A stretch of 64,000 bases of DNA from JAUMBM01 sp964645715 (GCA_964645715.1 CAZYAO010000017.1:1-64000); one strand, 5' to 3'. Positions 16,208 to 26,939 are shown, counted from the first letter of the stretch. Notes: a model not told the origin generated them from the letters alone. Program-made: numbers and translations.

Positions 16208-17515
16208 ATGAAGGCACTAATTGATTTTTTTCACCGGATTGAGCCGGATAAGAAAAAATCGCCGTTGCTCCATACGGCCTATGATGCGTTCTTTACTTTC
16301 GCTTTCACGCCCAATTCTGTGACGAAGAATGGTGTGCACATACGCGATGGTATTGATTTGAAGCGTACCATGGTATACGTCGTACTCGCCATGCAGTTGT
16401 GTTATGTGCTGGGTACCTATAACATTGGTCATCAGCATTTCTCGGCGCTGGGTCTGCATACGGGATTGTTGGAGGGACTTCACCTGAAGTTGGTTTACGG
16501 ACTGGTCAAGCTCCTGCCTATTTTCATCGTGACCCACATCGTGGGGTTAGGCATTGAGTTTTTCTATGCTGCCAAGAAGGGGCATGCCGTTGAGGAGGGC
16601 TTTCTGGTTTCAGGAGCGCTCATTCCGCTAATTATGCCACCGGATATCCCGCTTTGGATTCTGACACTCTCAATCATTTTTGCTGTAGTCCTGGGTAAGG
16701 AAGCTTTCGGGGGTACGGGTATGAATGTACTGAACATAGCTTTGCTGGCACGCGTATTTGTGTTTTTTGCTTATCCTACCTATATCTCAGGCGACGAGGT
16801 GTGGATAGCAGGCATAGAAAAGGCTGGCGTAGGCCAGTATGTGGGACAAGAGTACGGTGCTGTGTATGGCTTTTTCGACGGCATTTTTAACAGCTTTGGC
16901 TGGTCTACCTTCGGGGCGGGCGGCCAGACAGTAGTCGACGGATATACGGGCGCTACGCCCCTCAGTCTGGCTGCCAAGGGTGGCTGGGATGCCGTGACAG
17001 CCGTTTATACTGAAAGTCAAATGTGGTGGGGACTTATTCCAGGCTCCATTGGAGAAACGGGTAAGCCTTTCATTATTCTGGGGGCACTCTTCCTCGCATT
17101 TACTCGGGTGGCCGACTGGCGTGTCATGGCTTCTGCAGTTCTTGGTCTTGCTTTCGGGGGCATCCTGCTCAACGCACTGGCGCCTGAGAAGGGCGAATTG
17201 GGTATTCATATGTTCATGGCAGTGCCGTGGTACTACCATTTCTACATGGGTAGTTTCCTGTTCGCTATGGCCTATATGGCTACAGATCCGGTGACCTCGT
17301 CAGCTACACCTACGGGCAAGTGGATTTATGGATTTTTAATCGGATTTATTGGTCTGATTATCAGGGTGATGAATCCTGCTTATCCGGAGGGCTGGATGTT
17401 GGCTATCTTGTTCCTGAATGTCTTTGCTCCGCTGATTGATCACTATGTTGTCGAGGCCAACATCAAACGTCGGCAGCGCAGGCTGGCGGCTGTGGTACGT
17501 CAGTCGCAGGCATAG
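16208..17515 (+). CDS. nqrB: Na+-NQR subunit B
   Basis: Integral membrane subunit of 435 residues, in the NqrB/RnfD family, with about ten helices. It carries covalently bound FMN on the Thr of T-G-A-T (T250, followed by P-L-S), and takes part in quinone reduction and the sodium path. The start at MKALIDFFHR follows nqrA by 79 bases. Confidence 0.95.
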   Translation: MKALIDFFHRIEPDKKKSPLLHTAYDAFFTFAFTPNSVTKNGVHIRDGIDLKRTMVYVVLAMQLCYVLGTYNIGHQHFSALGLHTGLLEGLHLKLVYGLVKLLPIFIVTHIVGLGIEFFYAAKKGHAVEEGFLVSGALIPLIMPPDIPLWILTLSIIFAVVLGKEAFGGTGMNVLNIALLARVFVFFAYPTYISGDEVWIAGIEKAGVGQYVGQEYGAVYGFFDGIFNSFGWSTFGAGGQTVVDGYTGATPLSLAAKGGWDAVTAVYTESQMWWGLIPGSIGETGKPFIILGALFLAFTRVADWRVMASAVLGLAFGGILLNALAPEKGELGIHMFMAVPWYYHFYMGSFLFAMAYMATDPVTSSATPTGKWIYGFLIGFIGLIIRVMNPAYPEGWMLAILFLNVFAPLIDHYVVEANIKRRQRRLAAVVRQSQA

Positions 17516-17586
17516 GCTGTGGTTGATGGGGAAGCCTAGTGTGAAACAAGAGCAATTTATTCCTTAACAGGTAAAATGTCAAAATC

Positions 17587-18333
17587 GTGAATAATACCAG
17601 ATATGTGATCGTTTTCGTACTGATCATGACTGTATTGGCAGCACTCATGCTGGCAGGTACGCTGCAGGTGACTAAAGCTAAGGCAGCAGAAAACGAGGCG
17701 ATCTTTAATAAAAGAGCTATCCTGATGGCGCTGGGCAAAAATCTCACTGCTGAAGGAAAAACTGCAGCGGATATGACGGATGCGCAGGTGCTGGACGTTT
17801 TCAATAAGCAGGTGGAACAGGTGGTTGTTGACCAGCAAGGTAAGCCTGTAGACGGGGTAATGGCAGAAAAGGTTGATCTTGCTGCCGAGCGCAAGAAACC
17901 AGAGGATCAACGACTGCTCCCCGTGTTTATTTTTAGCAGGGACACGGAGAAGTTCTATATTTTTGCTGTTCGCGGAAATGGTTTATGGGATGAAATCTGG
18001 GGCAATATTGCACTGGATGCAGATCTCAATACAGTTGCCGGAGCCGCTTTTGATCATAAGGCGGAGACGCCGGGTCTTGGGGCAGAAATTAAAGATAATC
18101 CGGCTTTTCCTGCACAATTTCAGGGACGCAAGCTGTACGATGATACAGGCAAATATGTGTCAGTGGTTGTTCGTAAAGGAGGGGCTGTAGATAAAAATCA
18201 CGAGGTAGATGGTATCTCCGGAGCAACCATCACCTGTGACGGTGTTACCCAAATGTTGTACAAGGGGCTAATGATGTATCAACCTTTCATCGAAGGCCTT
18301 CGGAGTCAACAAAAGTTAGGTAGCCTGAATTAA
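17587..18333 (+). CDS. nqrC: Na+-NQR subunit C
   Basis: A 248-residue subunit with one N-terminal membrane anchor (residues about 6-25) and a periplasmic FMN-binding domain. The flavin attachment motif S-G-A-T is present in D-G-I-S-G-A-T-I-T-C near residue 216. Translation starts at GTG 17587: the only nearby ATG (17576) is out of frame and runs into a stop after four codons. Confidence 0.94.
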   Translation: MNNTRYVIVFVLIMTVLAALMLAGTLQVTKAKAAENEAIFNKRAILMALGKNLTAEGKTAADMTDAQVLDVFNKQVEQVVVDQQGKPVDGVMAEKVDLAAERKKPEDQRLLPVFIFSRDTEKFYIFAVRGNGLWDEIWGNIALDADLNTVAGAAFDHKAETPGLGAEIKDNPAFPAQFQGRKLYDDTGKYVSVVVRKGGAVDKNHEVDGISGATITCDGVTQMLYKGLMMYQPFIEGLRSQQKLGSLN

Positions 18334-18369
18334 TTCAGATATTTGTCCATTTTCAAATTTTGCTGCGAT

Positions 18370-19086
18370 ATGGCGGATGTAAAAACTGCAGACATAGTCA
18401 AAGAAAAAGAGCCGTTGTTCGGTAAGGAGGAGCGCAAACTTCTCTCCGACCCACTGACGGATAATAATCCAATCACGATTCAGGTGCTGGGTGTATGCTC
18501 AGCCTTGGCGGTAACCTCTTTGGTGTATCCTGCCTTGGTGATGGCCATTGCGGTTACACTGGTCACTGCTTTTTCCAACTTGTTTACCTCCATGGTGCGT
18601 CAATTTATCCCCAAGCAAGTGAGGATGATTGTCCAGCTGGTAATCGTCGCTACGTTGGTTACTCTGGTGGAGATGGCACTTAAGTATGCCAACTATCCAA
18701 TCTATAAACAGCTTTCTGTGTACATTGGTCTTATCATTACCAATTGTATCGTGATGGGGCGTTTGGAGGCTTATGCTATGGCTAACCGTCCTTGGCGTTC
18801 GTTTCTCGATGGTATTGGTAATGGACTCGGATATGGAGCAATATTGGTTATTGTAGCTATCATCAGGGAAATTTTTGGTAAGGGAAGTTTGTTTGCTGGT
18901 AGTCCCATCGAGATTAAGATTATTGGTGTCAATGATTCTTACCTCATCAACACGCTTACCAATAGCTGGTTTTCTTGGTACACCAACAACAACCTGATGG
19001 TGCTTCCTACGGCAGCTATGCTCATTATCGCCATTCTTATTTGGATCCAGCGTTCGCGCAATCCAAAGCTGGTGGATATCTCTTAA
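18370..19086 (+). CDS. nqrD: Na+-NQR subunit D
   Basis: A 238-residue membrane subunit of the NqrD/RnfE family with six helices and the conserved N-C-I-V-M-G-R-L-E-A-Y-A stretch, which includes the Cys thought to bind an intramembrane iron-sulphur centre shared with NqrE. The frame is open from a TTG at 18343, but ATG 18370 (M-A-D-V-K) is the natural start. The N-terminal 35 residues are longer than in Vibrio NqrD. Confidence 0.94.
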   Translation: MADVKTADIVKEKEPLFGKEERKLLSDPLTDNNPITIQVLGVCSALAVTSLVYPALVMAIAVTLVTAFSNLFTSMVRQFIPKQVRMIVQLVIVATLVTLVEMALKYANYPIYKQLSVYIGLIITNCIVMGRLEAYAMANRPWRSFLDGIGNGLGYGAILVIVAIIREIFGKGSLFAGSPIEIKIIGVNDSYLINTLTNSWFSWYTNNNLMVLPTAAMLIIAILIWIQRSRNPKLVDIS

Positions 19087-19146
19087 TTTGAGGTGGCTCG
19101 TTGGCTGCATGTATCTTATTGAAATTACAGCTCAATTTATATTACC

Positions 19147-19758
19147 ATGGGCGAATTTATTAATATCTTCATCAAGTCGGCATTCATCGATAATCTGGTG
19201 TTGTCGTACTTCTTGGGCATGTGTTCTTTCCTTGCTGTATCAAAGTCTGTGAAAACGGCTTTTGGTCTGGGCGTAGCAGTCATTTTTGTTCAGGGGATTA
19301 CGATGCCAATCAACTGGATCATCAATGAAGCGCTGTTGAAGGAAACGGGTGCTTTTGGTATGGATCTTACCTTCTTGCGCTTCATCCTTTACATTGCCGT
19401 CATCGCTGGTACTGTGCAGCTTGTAGAGATGGTGGTCGAAAAATACTCACCCTCACTTTACGCTGCACTCGGTATATTCCTGCCGCTGATTACGGTTAAC
19501 TGTGCTATCCTCGGAGGCTCTTTGTTTATGGTCTCTCGGGAATACAATTTCAGCAACTCAGTGGCTTTCGCTATCGGTGGCGGCTTTGGCTGGTTTTTGG
19601 CAATTATTGCTATGGCAGCTATCCGCGAAAAAATTCGTTATAGCAATGTACCTGAGGGATTGCGTGGTTTGGGTATGGCATTCTTGCTCACCGCTTTGAT
19701 GGGCATAGCCTTTATGAGCCTCATGGGTATCAACCCGGCATCGTTTGCCGCTAAATAA
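19147..19758 (+). CDS. nqrE: Na+-NQR subunit E
   Basis: A 203-residue membrane subunit of the NqrE/RnfA family, with six helices. It carries the conserved Cys motifs L-G-M-C-S-F and V-N-C-A-I-L-G-G, the latter partnering NqrD in the membrane-embedded iron centre. It follows nqrD after 60 bases. Confidence 0.95.
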   Translation: MGEFINIFIKSAFIDNLVLSYFLGMCSFLAVSKSVKTAFGLGVAVIFVQGITMPINWIINEALLKETGAFGMDLTFLRFILYIAVIAGTVQLVEMVVEKYSPSLYAALGIFLPLITVNCAILGGSLFMVSREYNFSNSVAFAIGGGFGWFLAIIAMAAIREKIRYSNVPEGLRGLGMAFLLTALMGIAFMSLMGINPASFAAK

Positions 19759-19868
19759 TACCGCTGGCTCAAGCTTTCAGTAAAATCCAACGGTTTGCAT
19801 TTTCAAAAGCAACATTAGTGCGGCTGGCAAGTGCATACCGACTTGAATAACGCTTAAGTATTCAGACG

Positions 19869-21173
<1,305 letters not shown>

Positions 21174-21238
21174 TGGGTAATTACCTTTTGTCTATAAGAT
21201 ATTTTTAATCGTTACCGCTCAAAAATATCTCACAATAA

Positions 21239-21277
21239 AGAAAGTCTGGGTGGCATCAGCCGCCCAGACTTTTTTTA
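21239..21277 (+). terminator. Terminator of the nqr operon
   Basis: Stem AAAGTCTGGGTGGC/GCCGCCCAGACTTT with one wobble, followed by a T-run. An additional inverted repeat (AGATATTTTT/AAAAATATCT, 21197-21230) lies just upstream. Confidence 0.8.
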
Positions 21278-21292
21278 TTCTGTGTTTTACAG

Positions 21293-21727
21293 TTAGTCTA
21301 CTTTTTCTGCGTCGTGCAGGATGTACATCAGCCGGTTTGGATCAGCATCGTTTAGTTCCAATCGACCCTTGATGGTGATAGCTTCTGTTGTATAGGGAAT
21401 GGGGAGCCTTGCAAAAACTTCCATAACAGTTTCAGGACCTGCACCGCCGCAAAAAAAACACATATTATAAGGGAATGCGGAGAAGATAAATTCTTTTTGA
21501 CCTTTGTACCCTTCAACCGGGATAATATAACCCTTGATGGTAATCTGGCGATTGTTGAGTGCCTTGGTCTCTGCACTAAAAATAGGGACGTCAACTTTGA
21601 ATCCCAAAAGCTCGTCATATTTCTTTTGGTAAGTGACTTTTGAGAGTGTCTGCCACATGGCACTCTGTGCCTGAGCAGTAAAAATTACCCCGGCTAGCAG
21701 CAGGGATGCGAGCACCATTTTTTTCAT
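21293..21727 (-). CDS. Secreted DUF3299-like protein
   Basis: A 144-residue exported protein with a signal peptide (residues 1 to about 21, ending A-Q-A-Q). The remainder fits the DUF3299 pattern: W-Q-T-L near the start, the stretch K-G-Y-I-I-P-V-E-G, a C-F-F-C pair preceded by P-Y-N-M, and a final I-K-G-R-L-E-L. The biochemical role of DUF3299 proteins is unknown; the paired Cys residues could bind metal or form a disulphide. The upstream Met codons are unlikely starts because ATG 21727 begins the signal peptide. Convergent with nqrF. Confidence 0.7.
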   Translation of the reverse strand: MKKMVLASLLLAGVIFTAQAQSAMWQTLSKVTYQKKYDELLGFKVDVPIFSAETKALNNRQITIKGYIIPVEGYKGQKEFIFSAFPYNMCFFCGGAGPETVMEVFARLPIPYTTEAITIKGRLELNDADPNRLMYILHDAEKVD

Positions 21728-21880
21728 GTTTACCATGTTTGTGTTTGAGCAATTGTATATTTGCGCCAATCATATATTGCAGTAAGTAATGTCAATATAA
21801 CGCAAGCTGCTGTATTTCGTTGTCTGACAGCAAATAGTTTATACTAACTGTGGTATCGGGCTATTGGCCCCAAAAAACAA

Positions 21881-21926
21881 GAGCCAATTGTATTATCTGC
21901 AAAATCGCTTCTAATACAATTGGCTC
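21881..21926. terminator. Palindrome with 15-bp perfect arms
   Basis: GAGCCAATTGTATTA and its exact complement around a 16-base loop, 47 bases beyond the glutamate dehydrogenase stop. Likely its terminator. Confidence 0.55.
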
Positions 21927-21973
21927 TGTGCGTGTGTTCAGCCTTTCAAACAGCGGGCTAATTCAGTACGTGC

Positions 21974-23398
21974 TTATGGCCAAATACCCATGGAAGAGTA
22001 ATCACTTCCAATTTTCATAATGGCACTGACAAAGGCTGCCGTACGAAGGTTGTCTACGCCCTTCTGGCGTTGAATATCCAGAATTTGATTGAAGGAAGTG
22101 ATCATAGTATCCTCCAGACCACTACGCACTAAGTCAATCTCGTCGGCTCCACGCGCGAGTGCCAATCGGTCTTTCATATCAATGTGCTTGCCCGTCATTT
22201 TCTCTACTACATCCAGCAGTCGGTCGTACTGGTTCTGGTTAAAGCGGCGATCCATCCTGCCAAAGCGCATGTGTGACAGGTTTTTGAGCCACTCAAAGTA
22301 AGAAACGGTTACACCACCTGCGTTGAGATAGACGTCGGGGATAATCATCACACCTTTGTCAATCAGTATTCTCTGCGCTTCTGCTGTCACAGGACCATTG
22401 GCGGCTTCCGCAACAATCTTGGCCTTTACCCGACCAGCGTTACCCTCGTGAATGGTATTCTCAAGTGCTGCCGGGATCAGGATATCACAGTCAAACTCGT
22501 TGCAGATTTCGCGTTGCTCTTTAGGATAACTGGTTGCTCCCGGGTAGTTGAGGATTGAGCCTGTTTCTTTGCGGAAACGAATTAGGTCGTGGATATCGAT
22601 ACCATCAGCTTTGTAGATAGCACCCTCTACCTCACCAATGCCCACAATAAGTGCGTTGCCCTCATCCTGTGCGATTTTGGCAGAGAAAGACCCTACGTTA
22701 CCCAAACCCTGTACAACGATGCGCTTGCCGGCAATTCCCGTGGTCAGACCGAGACGCTTCATCTCTTCCGGTTGGTTGCAGGCCTCGCGAACACCATAGA
22801 ATACACCACGGCCGGTAGCTTCCTCCCGACCCCTGATACCGCTGAGATTGACAGGCTTGCCCGTTACGCAGCCAGCAGCATCGATGTCGTGCTCGTTGAA
22901 GGCACGGTATGTATCATATATCCAGGCCATTTCACGTGCACCCGTACCATAGTCGGGCGCCGGAACATCAATGGCCGGGCCAATAAAATTGCGCTTAACA
23001 AGCTCATAGGTGTATCGCCGGGTAATTTGCTCAAGTTGTTCGGTCGTATAATCCCAAGGATTGATTTTTACCCCGCCCTTTGCACCACCGAAAGGCACGT
23101 CAACAATGGCGCACTTGTAGGACATCAACGTCGCTAACGCCATCACTTCTTCCTGGTTGACGTGGTTGCTGTAGCGAATTCCTCCTTTGGTAGGGGAGCG
23201 GTGATGGCTATGCTGCACCCTGTACGCCTCGATGACCTGTACCTCATTGCCGATTTTTACCGGAAAACGCATGCGGTAAACGGAGTTACAGGCCCGAATC
23301 TGTTCGAGCAGGCCTGCAGGAAGCCCCGTGTAAGGAGCAGCTTCGTCAAAATAGTTTTGTACGCTGTCGAAAAAGACATCGCGACCTCGATTACTCAT
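21974..23398 (-). CDS. Glutamate dehydrogenase (Glu/Leu/Phe/Val dehydrogenase family)
   Basis: A 474-residue enzyme interconverting glutamate and 2-oxoglutarate plus ammonia with NAD(P). The substrate-binding S-P-T-K-G-G-I-R-Y and V-P-F-G-G-A-K-G-G lysines, the P-A-P-D-Y-G-T segment and the dinucleotide motif G-L-G-N-V-G are all present. The C-terminal 60 residues are longer than in hexameric bacterial enzymes of about 420 residues. Its ATG overlaps the stop of ccmD by eight bases, so it appears to be co-transcribed with the cytochrome c maturation genes. A TTG seven codons upstream is possible but less likely. Confidence 0.9.
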   Translation of the reverse strand: MSNRGRDVFFDSVQNYFDEAAPYTGLPAGLLEQIRACNSVYRMRFPVKIGNEVQVIEAYRVQHSHHRSPTKGGIRYSNHVNQEEVMALATLMSYKCAIVDVPFGGAKGGVKINPWDYTTEQLEQITRRYTYELVKRNFIGPAIDVPAPDYGTGAREMAWIYDTYRAFNEHDIDAAGCVTGKPVNLSGIRGREEATGRGVFYGVREACNQPEEMKRLGLTTGIAGKRIVVQGLGNVGSFSAKIAQDEGNALIVGIGEVEGAIYKADGIDIHDLIRFRKETGSILNYPGATSYPKEQREICNEFDCDILIPAALENTIHEGNAGRVKAKIVAEAANGPVTAEAQRILIDKGVMIIPDVYLNAGGVTVSYFEWLKNLSHMRFGRMDRRFNQNQYDRLLDVVEKMTGKHIDMKDRLALARGADEIDLVRSGLEDTMITSFNQILDIQRQKGVDNLRTAAFVSAIMKIGSDYSSMGIWP

Positions 23399-23606
23399 GA
23401 TGGCCAATTTGGTTTTCAATATTGGTTAGCTTCCGGTCTAGATAAACCAGAAAGATTACGATACCCAGAAAGATAGCCAGAATAACGGCTACAACCACGT
23501 ACAGTTTTCCCATACTGCGCATGAAGTCTACTTGCTCAGCATGAGCAAAAACAGGCTGGTGTACAATAACCAACGCTAGTAGTAGCAACAATGTTCTCAA
23601 AATCAT
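23391..23606 (-). CDS. ccmD: CcmD-like small membrane protein
   Basis: A 71-residue protein with a signal-peptide-like start, a second helix (about residues 34-57) and a charged tail (D-R-K-L-T-N-I-E). The motif D-F-M-R-S-x-G-K-L-Y-V-V-V-A-V matches bacteroidete CcmD family proteins, which assist the CcmABC haem-export complex. Position directly after ccmC supports this. An upstream in-frame Met at 23681 would overlap ccmC; ATG 23606 starts the hydrophobic segment. Confidence 0.8.
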   Translation of the reverse strand: MILRTLLLLLALVIVHQPVFAHAEQVDFMRSMGKLYVVVAVILAIFLGIVIFLVYLDRKLTNIENQIGHHE

Positions 23607-23670
23607 ACGTGGTCTTTTGACGCTCCAAAAATCGCTATTTTTAAGCATAGCACAAAAGAATATTATGGTG

Positions 23671-24738
23671 TTATTCATCATCGTTTATCAACCGCTGAAT
23701 TCGTAGGAGGCGGTAGTAAAGACCACCTATCCACACGCCCAGCAGTGTCCAGCCAATGACAGCTGGGTAGAACACCATCCGCATGGTGTTGTCCAGATCT
23801 TCTCCACCCAAAGCGGGATTTCCGCCATTACCGGGGTGCAGACTGTCGGTGAGCCTGGGTAACACATAGATGAGCGGAATCATAGCTGCAAAAGCAAAAA
23901 TGTTGTATACCGCCGCAACACGAGCTTTCCGCTCCTGATCGGGGAAGGCGGCACGCAGTACAAAATAGGCGAAGTAGATTAGCAGTGATATGAGTGTCGT
24001 AAACTGTTTGATATCCCAGCTCCAGTACTGCCCCCAGGTGTGCTTGGCCCATATAGCGCCTGTCAATAATCCCAGCAAACCATATAATAAGCCCACTGTC
24101 GTCAAGGCGGCCGCTTTCTCATCCGCCTGCGGATCCGAAGCTCGCAGGTAGCGAATACTATAGGTGAGCGCTCCTATAAACAACAGCACCATGGCCAGCC
24201 AAAGCGATACGTGGAAGTATGTGTTGCGGATGGTCTCGGCCAGAATACTGCGGAAGGGGAAGTGCATGCCGGGCGTTTCGTGCAGCTTGTCTATAGTGCT
24301 GTTTTTCCAAAGCTGTTGCCCTAGTGCAGGATTGATGCTGTCTTGTGTAATCTGTATGGCTACAGGCCTCACAAAGGCACCATCCCGCTCATTGTCGATG
24401 ATGAGACTGAGGTCCTGTACCTTGCGGTCGGTCGGCAGGCAGGCAGGAATGCTGAACAGTGCTGACACCTTAGTCTCACTCAGTACATGGATTTTGTCAG
24501 CGGCCAATGCCTTTTCTTCATCGAACTTGAGCCATACGCGTTGACCTGCCTGCGCGGACAGAAAGTGCGTATTGTAGCCTTCTATCTGCAGCAACACCTG
24601 TTCTCCTGTACGTCCGTTGACCGGAGTTACTGCTGTGATGCCAGGTTTGAGAGGCACCAGCAGACCGGCAGTATGTGCGTACACTAGTAATATGACTGCC
24701 AGCAGTTTCCACCAGCGTTGTTTTAGTAATTTATCCAT
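23671..24738 (-). CDS. ccmC: Cytochrome c biogenesis protein CcmC/CcsA family
   Basis: A haem-handling membrane protein for c-type cytochrome maturation. The tryptophan-rich WWD-type signature appears as W-G-Q-Y-W-S-W-D (about residues 234-241), with flanking conserved His residues for haem. Unlike the usual 230-250-residue CcmC, this one has 355 residues: a first helix (10-30) is followed by an insert of about 130 residues, probably periplasmic, before the six-helix core. It follows ccmB by 37 bases. Its substrates probably include the multihaem cytochromes at the left end of the window. Confidence 0.88.
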   Translation of the reverse strand: MDKLLKQRWWKLLAVILLVYAHTAGLLVPLKPGITAVTPVNGRTGEQVLLQIEGYNTHFLSAQAGQRVWLKFDEEKALAADKIHVLSETKVSALFSIPACLPTDRKVQDLSLIIDNERDGAFVRPVAIQITQDSINPALGQQLWKNSTIDKLHETPGMHFPFRSILAETIRNTYFHVSLWLAMVLLFIGALTYSIRYLRASDPQADEKAAALTTVGLLYGLLGLLTGAIWAKHTWGQYWSWDIKQFTTLISLLIYFAYFVLRAAFPDQERKARVAAVYNIFAFAAMIPLIYVLPRLTDSLHPGNGGNPALGGEDLDNTMRMVFYPAVIGWTLLGVWIGGLYYRLLRIQRLINDDE

Positions 24739-24775
24739 GTGCAGACTTCATTCGTACGTGCCTCTTACAGGGTTG

Positions 24776-25435
24776 CTAGTCGCGCCATAAAAAAGGGAAC
24801 AGGACAAGCGCTACCGCCAGAAGGCTTAAATCAATGGCTATCAGTATAACAATATCTCCGTCAATGGTCGTATCTGTCATCAGCCCCAGCGCATTGGCAC
24901 TGATGCGAACAAGTGTCAGCAGCACGGGAATGATGAGTGGAAATCCCAGCACCGCCATAAGGGTGGCACTGTTTTGGGTCTTGGCAGCAATGGCGGCTAT
25001 GAATGTCAGGGTGATGGACATGCCCACACTGCCCAATAAAATGATGGACACGAACAAACCCGTATTGCGTACGGGATTGGTAGTCAAAACCGAGAGCAGC
25101 GCCCAGCTGAGCATACTAAGTCCTGCCAATAATAGCGTATTGTAGATCATTTTGGCTACCAACAGGGCTGCAGGGTTGACCAGTGTGTAGTAGTATAATT
25201 GGCGTTGGTTGCTCTCCTGAACAAAGCTTTTTACAACAGCACTGATGGCCGCAAACAGCACCAACACCCAGTATAGTGCATTCCAGACCATGGGTTCAAG
25301 CCTGACGAGGGCGCTATAGGCAACAACTACACTAGATAGTACATACAACACTATGCCGCCCAACGCATATTGTGTACGCAACTCTAGCAACAGGTCGCGA
25401 TGAATCAGCCGTATGGTTTCCTGCCAAAAATTCAT
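24776..25435 (-). CDS. ccmB: Haem exporter subunit CcmB
   Basis: A 219-residue membrane subunit of the CcmAB ABC complex for System I cytochrome c maturation, with six helices and the family segment F-V-Q-E-S-N-Q-R-Q-L-Y-Y-Y-T-L. The ATPase ccmA is not in this window. It starts the ccmB-ccmC-ccmD-gdh unit; the promoter box lies only four bases before the ATG. Confidence 0.9.
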   Translation of the reverse strand: MNFWQETIRLIHRDLLLELRTQYALGGIVLYVLSSVVVAYSALVRLEPMVWNALYWVLVLFAAISAVVKSFVQESNQRQLYYYTLVNPAALLVAKMIYNTLLLAGLSMLSWALLSVLTTNPVRNTGLFVSIILLGSVGMSITLTFIAAIAAKTQNSATLMAVLGFPLIIPVLLTLVRISANALGLMTDTTIDGDIVILIAIDLSLLAVALVLFPFLWRD

Positions 25436-25439
25436 GCTG

Positions 25440-25447
25440 CAAATTTA
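25440..25447 (-). promoter_or_regulatory. -7 box immediately before ccmB
   Basis: TAAATTTG on the minus strand matches TAnnTTTG. Only four bases separate it from the ATG, which would make the mRNA leaderless. Confidence 0.5.
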
Positions 25448-25710
25448 CAGGCTTTTTGCGCAATTCAGCTACATTTTTAAGTCTGGTCGAAAATGTGACA
25501 AGCGGCAGATAATACAGGTATAGGCCGCTGTAGATGACGTCTGCGTAACGGGTGATTACATCCTTGCCAACTTTTTTGCAGCTTTTTGATTATCTTTATG
25601 GCGGCAAAGAGCTGCTTTACGGTCGCAACAGCGGCTATACGACTCACTCCTGTGCATCAGGTGGAGCAATTATCTGATAATATCTGCGCAGACGTATACG
25701 TTACTGTGGT

Positions 25711-26931
25711 ATGAAAAATGAACTCCTCCCTTTCGTAAAAAATTGGCTGTCTATAGTTTATGTCAGCCTGCTGCTCATGGTGTCAGTGTCTGCCAGTGCT
25801 TCGGCAGATCCCGCTTACTACAAGGCGCCGGCAAAAAGCGGCGACGGGGTGTTGTCGCTGATGCGTCGCTACCAGTTGGCTGACTTCAGTTGCAATATCG
25901 AGCGCTTTTACGAGCTCAACCGACTTTCCCGCAATGCAGCCTTGTTGGCAGGCAGGGAGTATCTGCTGCCAATACTCATTTATGAATTTAACGGACAGAG
26001 CATCCGTTCCACAATTGGGGTAGACAATTGGGAAATGGCACTCGCCATACAGCGCTACAACGAGGATATGCTCAGCAACGGGCACAGAAGCCAGTCTTAT
26101 CGGGATGACCGACAGCTATGGGTGCCTCATCATGCCTTGTATTGTGCGGCCGAAACGGTGCCTGTTCCTGCGCCTGCCAATAACCTCATCACAGAGCCTG
26201 CCAATCGCTCTTTTCCCATTTTTGGCAGCGAATATGCTTATGTTCCGCTGCTAAGCTCTCAGCTCTCAGGGCAGGTTTTCTATATCTCTGCCGGCCATGG
26301 CGGGCCGGATCCGGGGGCCATTGGCCATAGGGATGGCCAGCGACTGTGTGAGGACGAATATGCCTACGATGTGGCTCTAAGGCTTTGCCGGCAGCTACTG
26401 GCACACGGGGCAACAGCCTATATGATTATCCGGGATAAAAATGATGGTATCCGCAATGAGCAATTTCTTGTCTGTGATGAGGATGAGGTGCAGTGGGGCG
26501 ATCAGCCAATCGATCTGAGCCAGCGCGTCCGGCTGACCGAACGTTCCGATATCATCAATGAATTGTATCGAAAGCACCAGGCAATGGGTGCGCGCCGTCA
26601 GGTGGCGCTGATGATTCATGTAGATTCTAGATCGGTGAGCCAACAAACGGATTTGTTCTTTTATCACCAGGAAAACAGTGAACTGAGCCAGCGCATGGCG
26701 CAGCGAATGCATCAGACGATGGCTTCCAAGTACGCGCGTTATCAGGCCAACAGGGGGTACCACGGTACCGTCAGTACCCGTAATCTGCACATGCTGCGCG
26801 AATGCCTGCCTACCTCGGTCTATATTGAGCTGGCCAATATTCGCAATGCTTACGACCAGCGGCGAATCATCCAAACGCGCAATCGGCAGTTGCTGGCCGA
26901 CTGGCTGTTTGAGGGCCTGCTGGAGCAGTAG
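25711..26931 (+). CDS. N-acetylmuramoyl-L-alanine amidase with LysM-like N-terminus
   Basis: A periplasmic peptidoglycan hydrolase, 406 residues. After a signal peptide (about residues 12-32) comes a LysM-like region (K-S-G-D-G-V-L-S-L-M to Y-L-L-P) followed by a linker. The amidase_3 domain starts near residue 190: zinc ligands are the His of A-G-H-G-G, the Glu of C-E-D-E-Y and the His of M-I-H-V-D, with the catalytic Glu in I-E-L-A-N. It cleaves the bond between MurNAc and the stem peptide. The 275 bases before the gene show no other feature. Confidence 0.86.
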   Translation: MKNELLPFVKNWLSIVYVSLLLMVSVSASASADPAYYKAPAKSGDGVLSLMRRYQLADFSCNIERFYELNRLSRNAALLAGREYLLPILIYEFNGQSIRSTIGVDNWEMALAIQRYNEDMLSNGHRSQSYRDDRQLWVPHHALYCAAETVPVPAPANNLITEPANRSFPIFGSEYAYVPLLSSQLSGQVFYISAGHGGPDPGAIGHRDGQRLCEDEYAYDVALRLCRQLLAHGATAYMIIRDKNDGIRNEQFLVCDEDEVQWGDQPIDLSQRVRLTERSDIINELYRKHQAMGARRQVALMIHVDSRSVSQQTDLFFYHQENSELSQRMAQRMHQTMASKYARYQANRGYHGTVSTRNLHMLRECLPTSVYIELANIRNAYDQRRIIQTRNRQLLADWLFEGLLEQ

Positions 26932-26939
26932 TGGCTATA

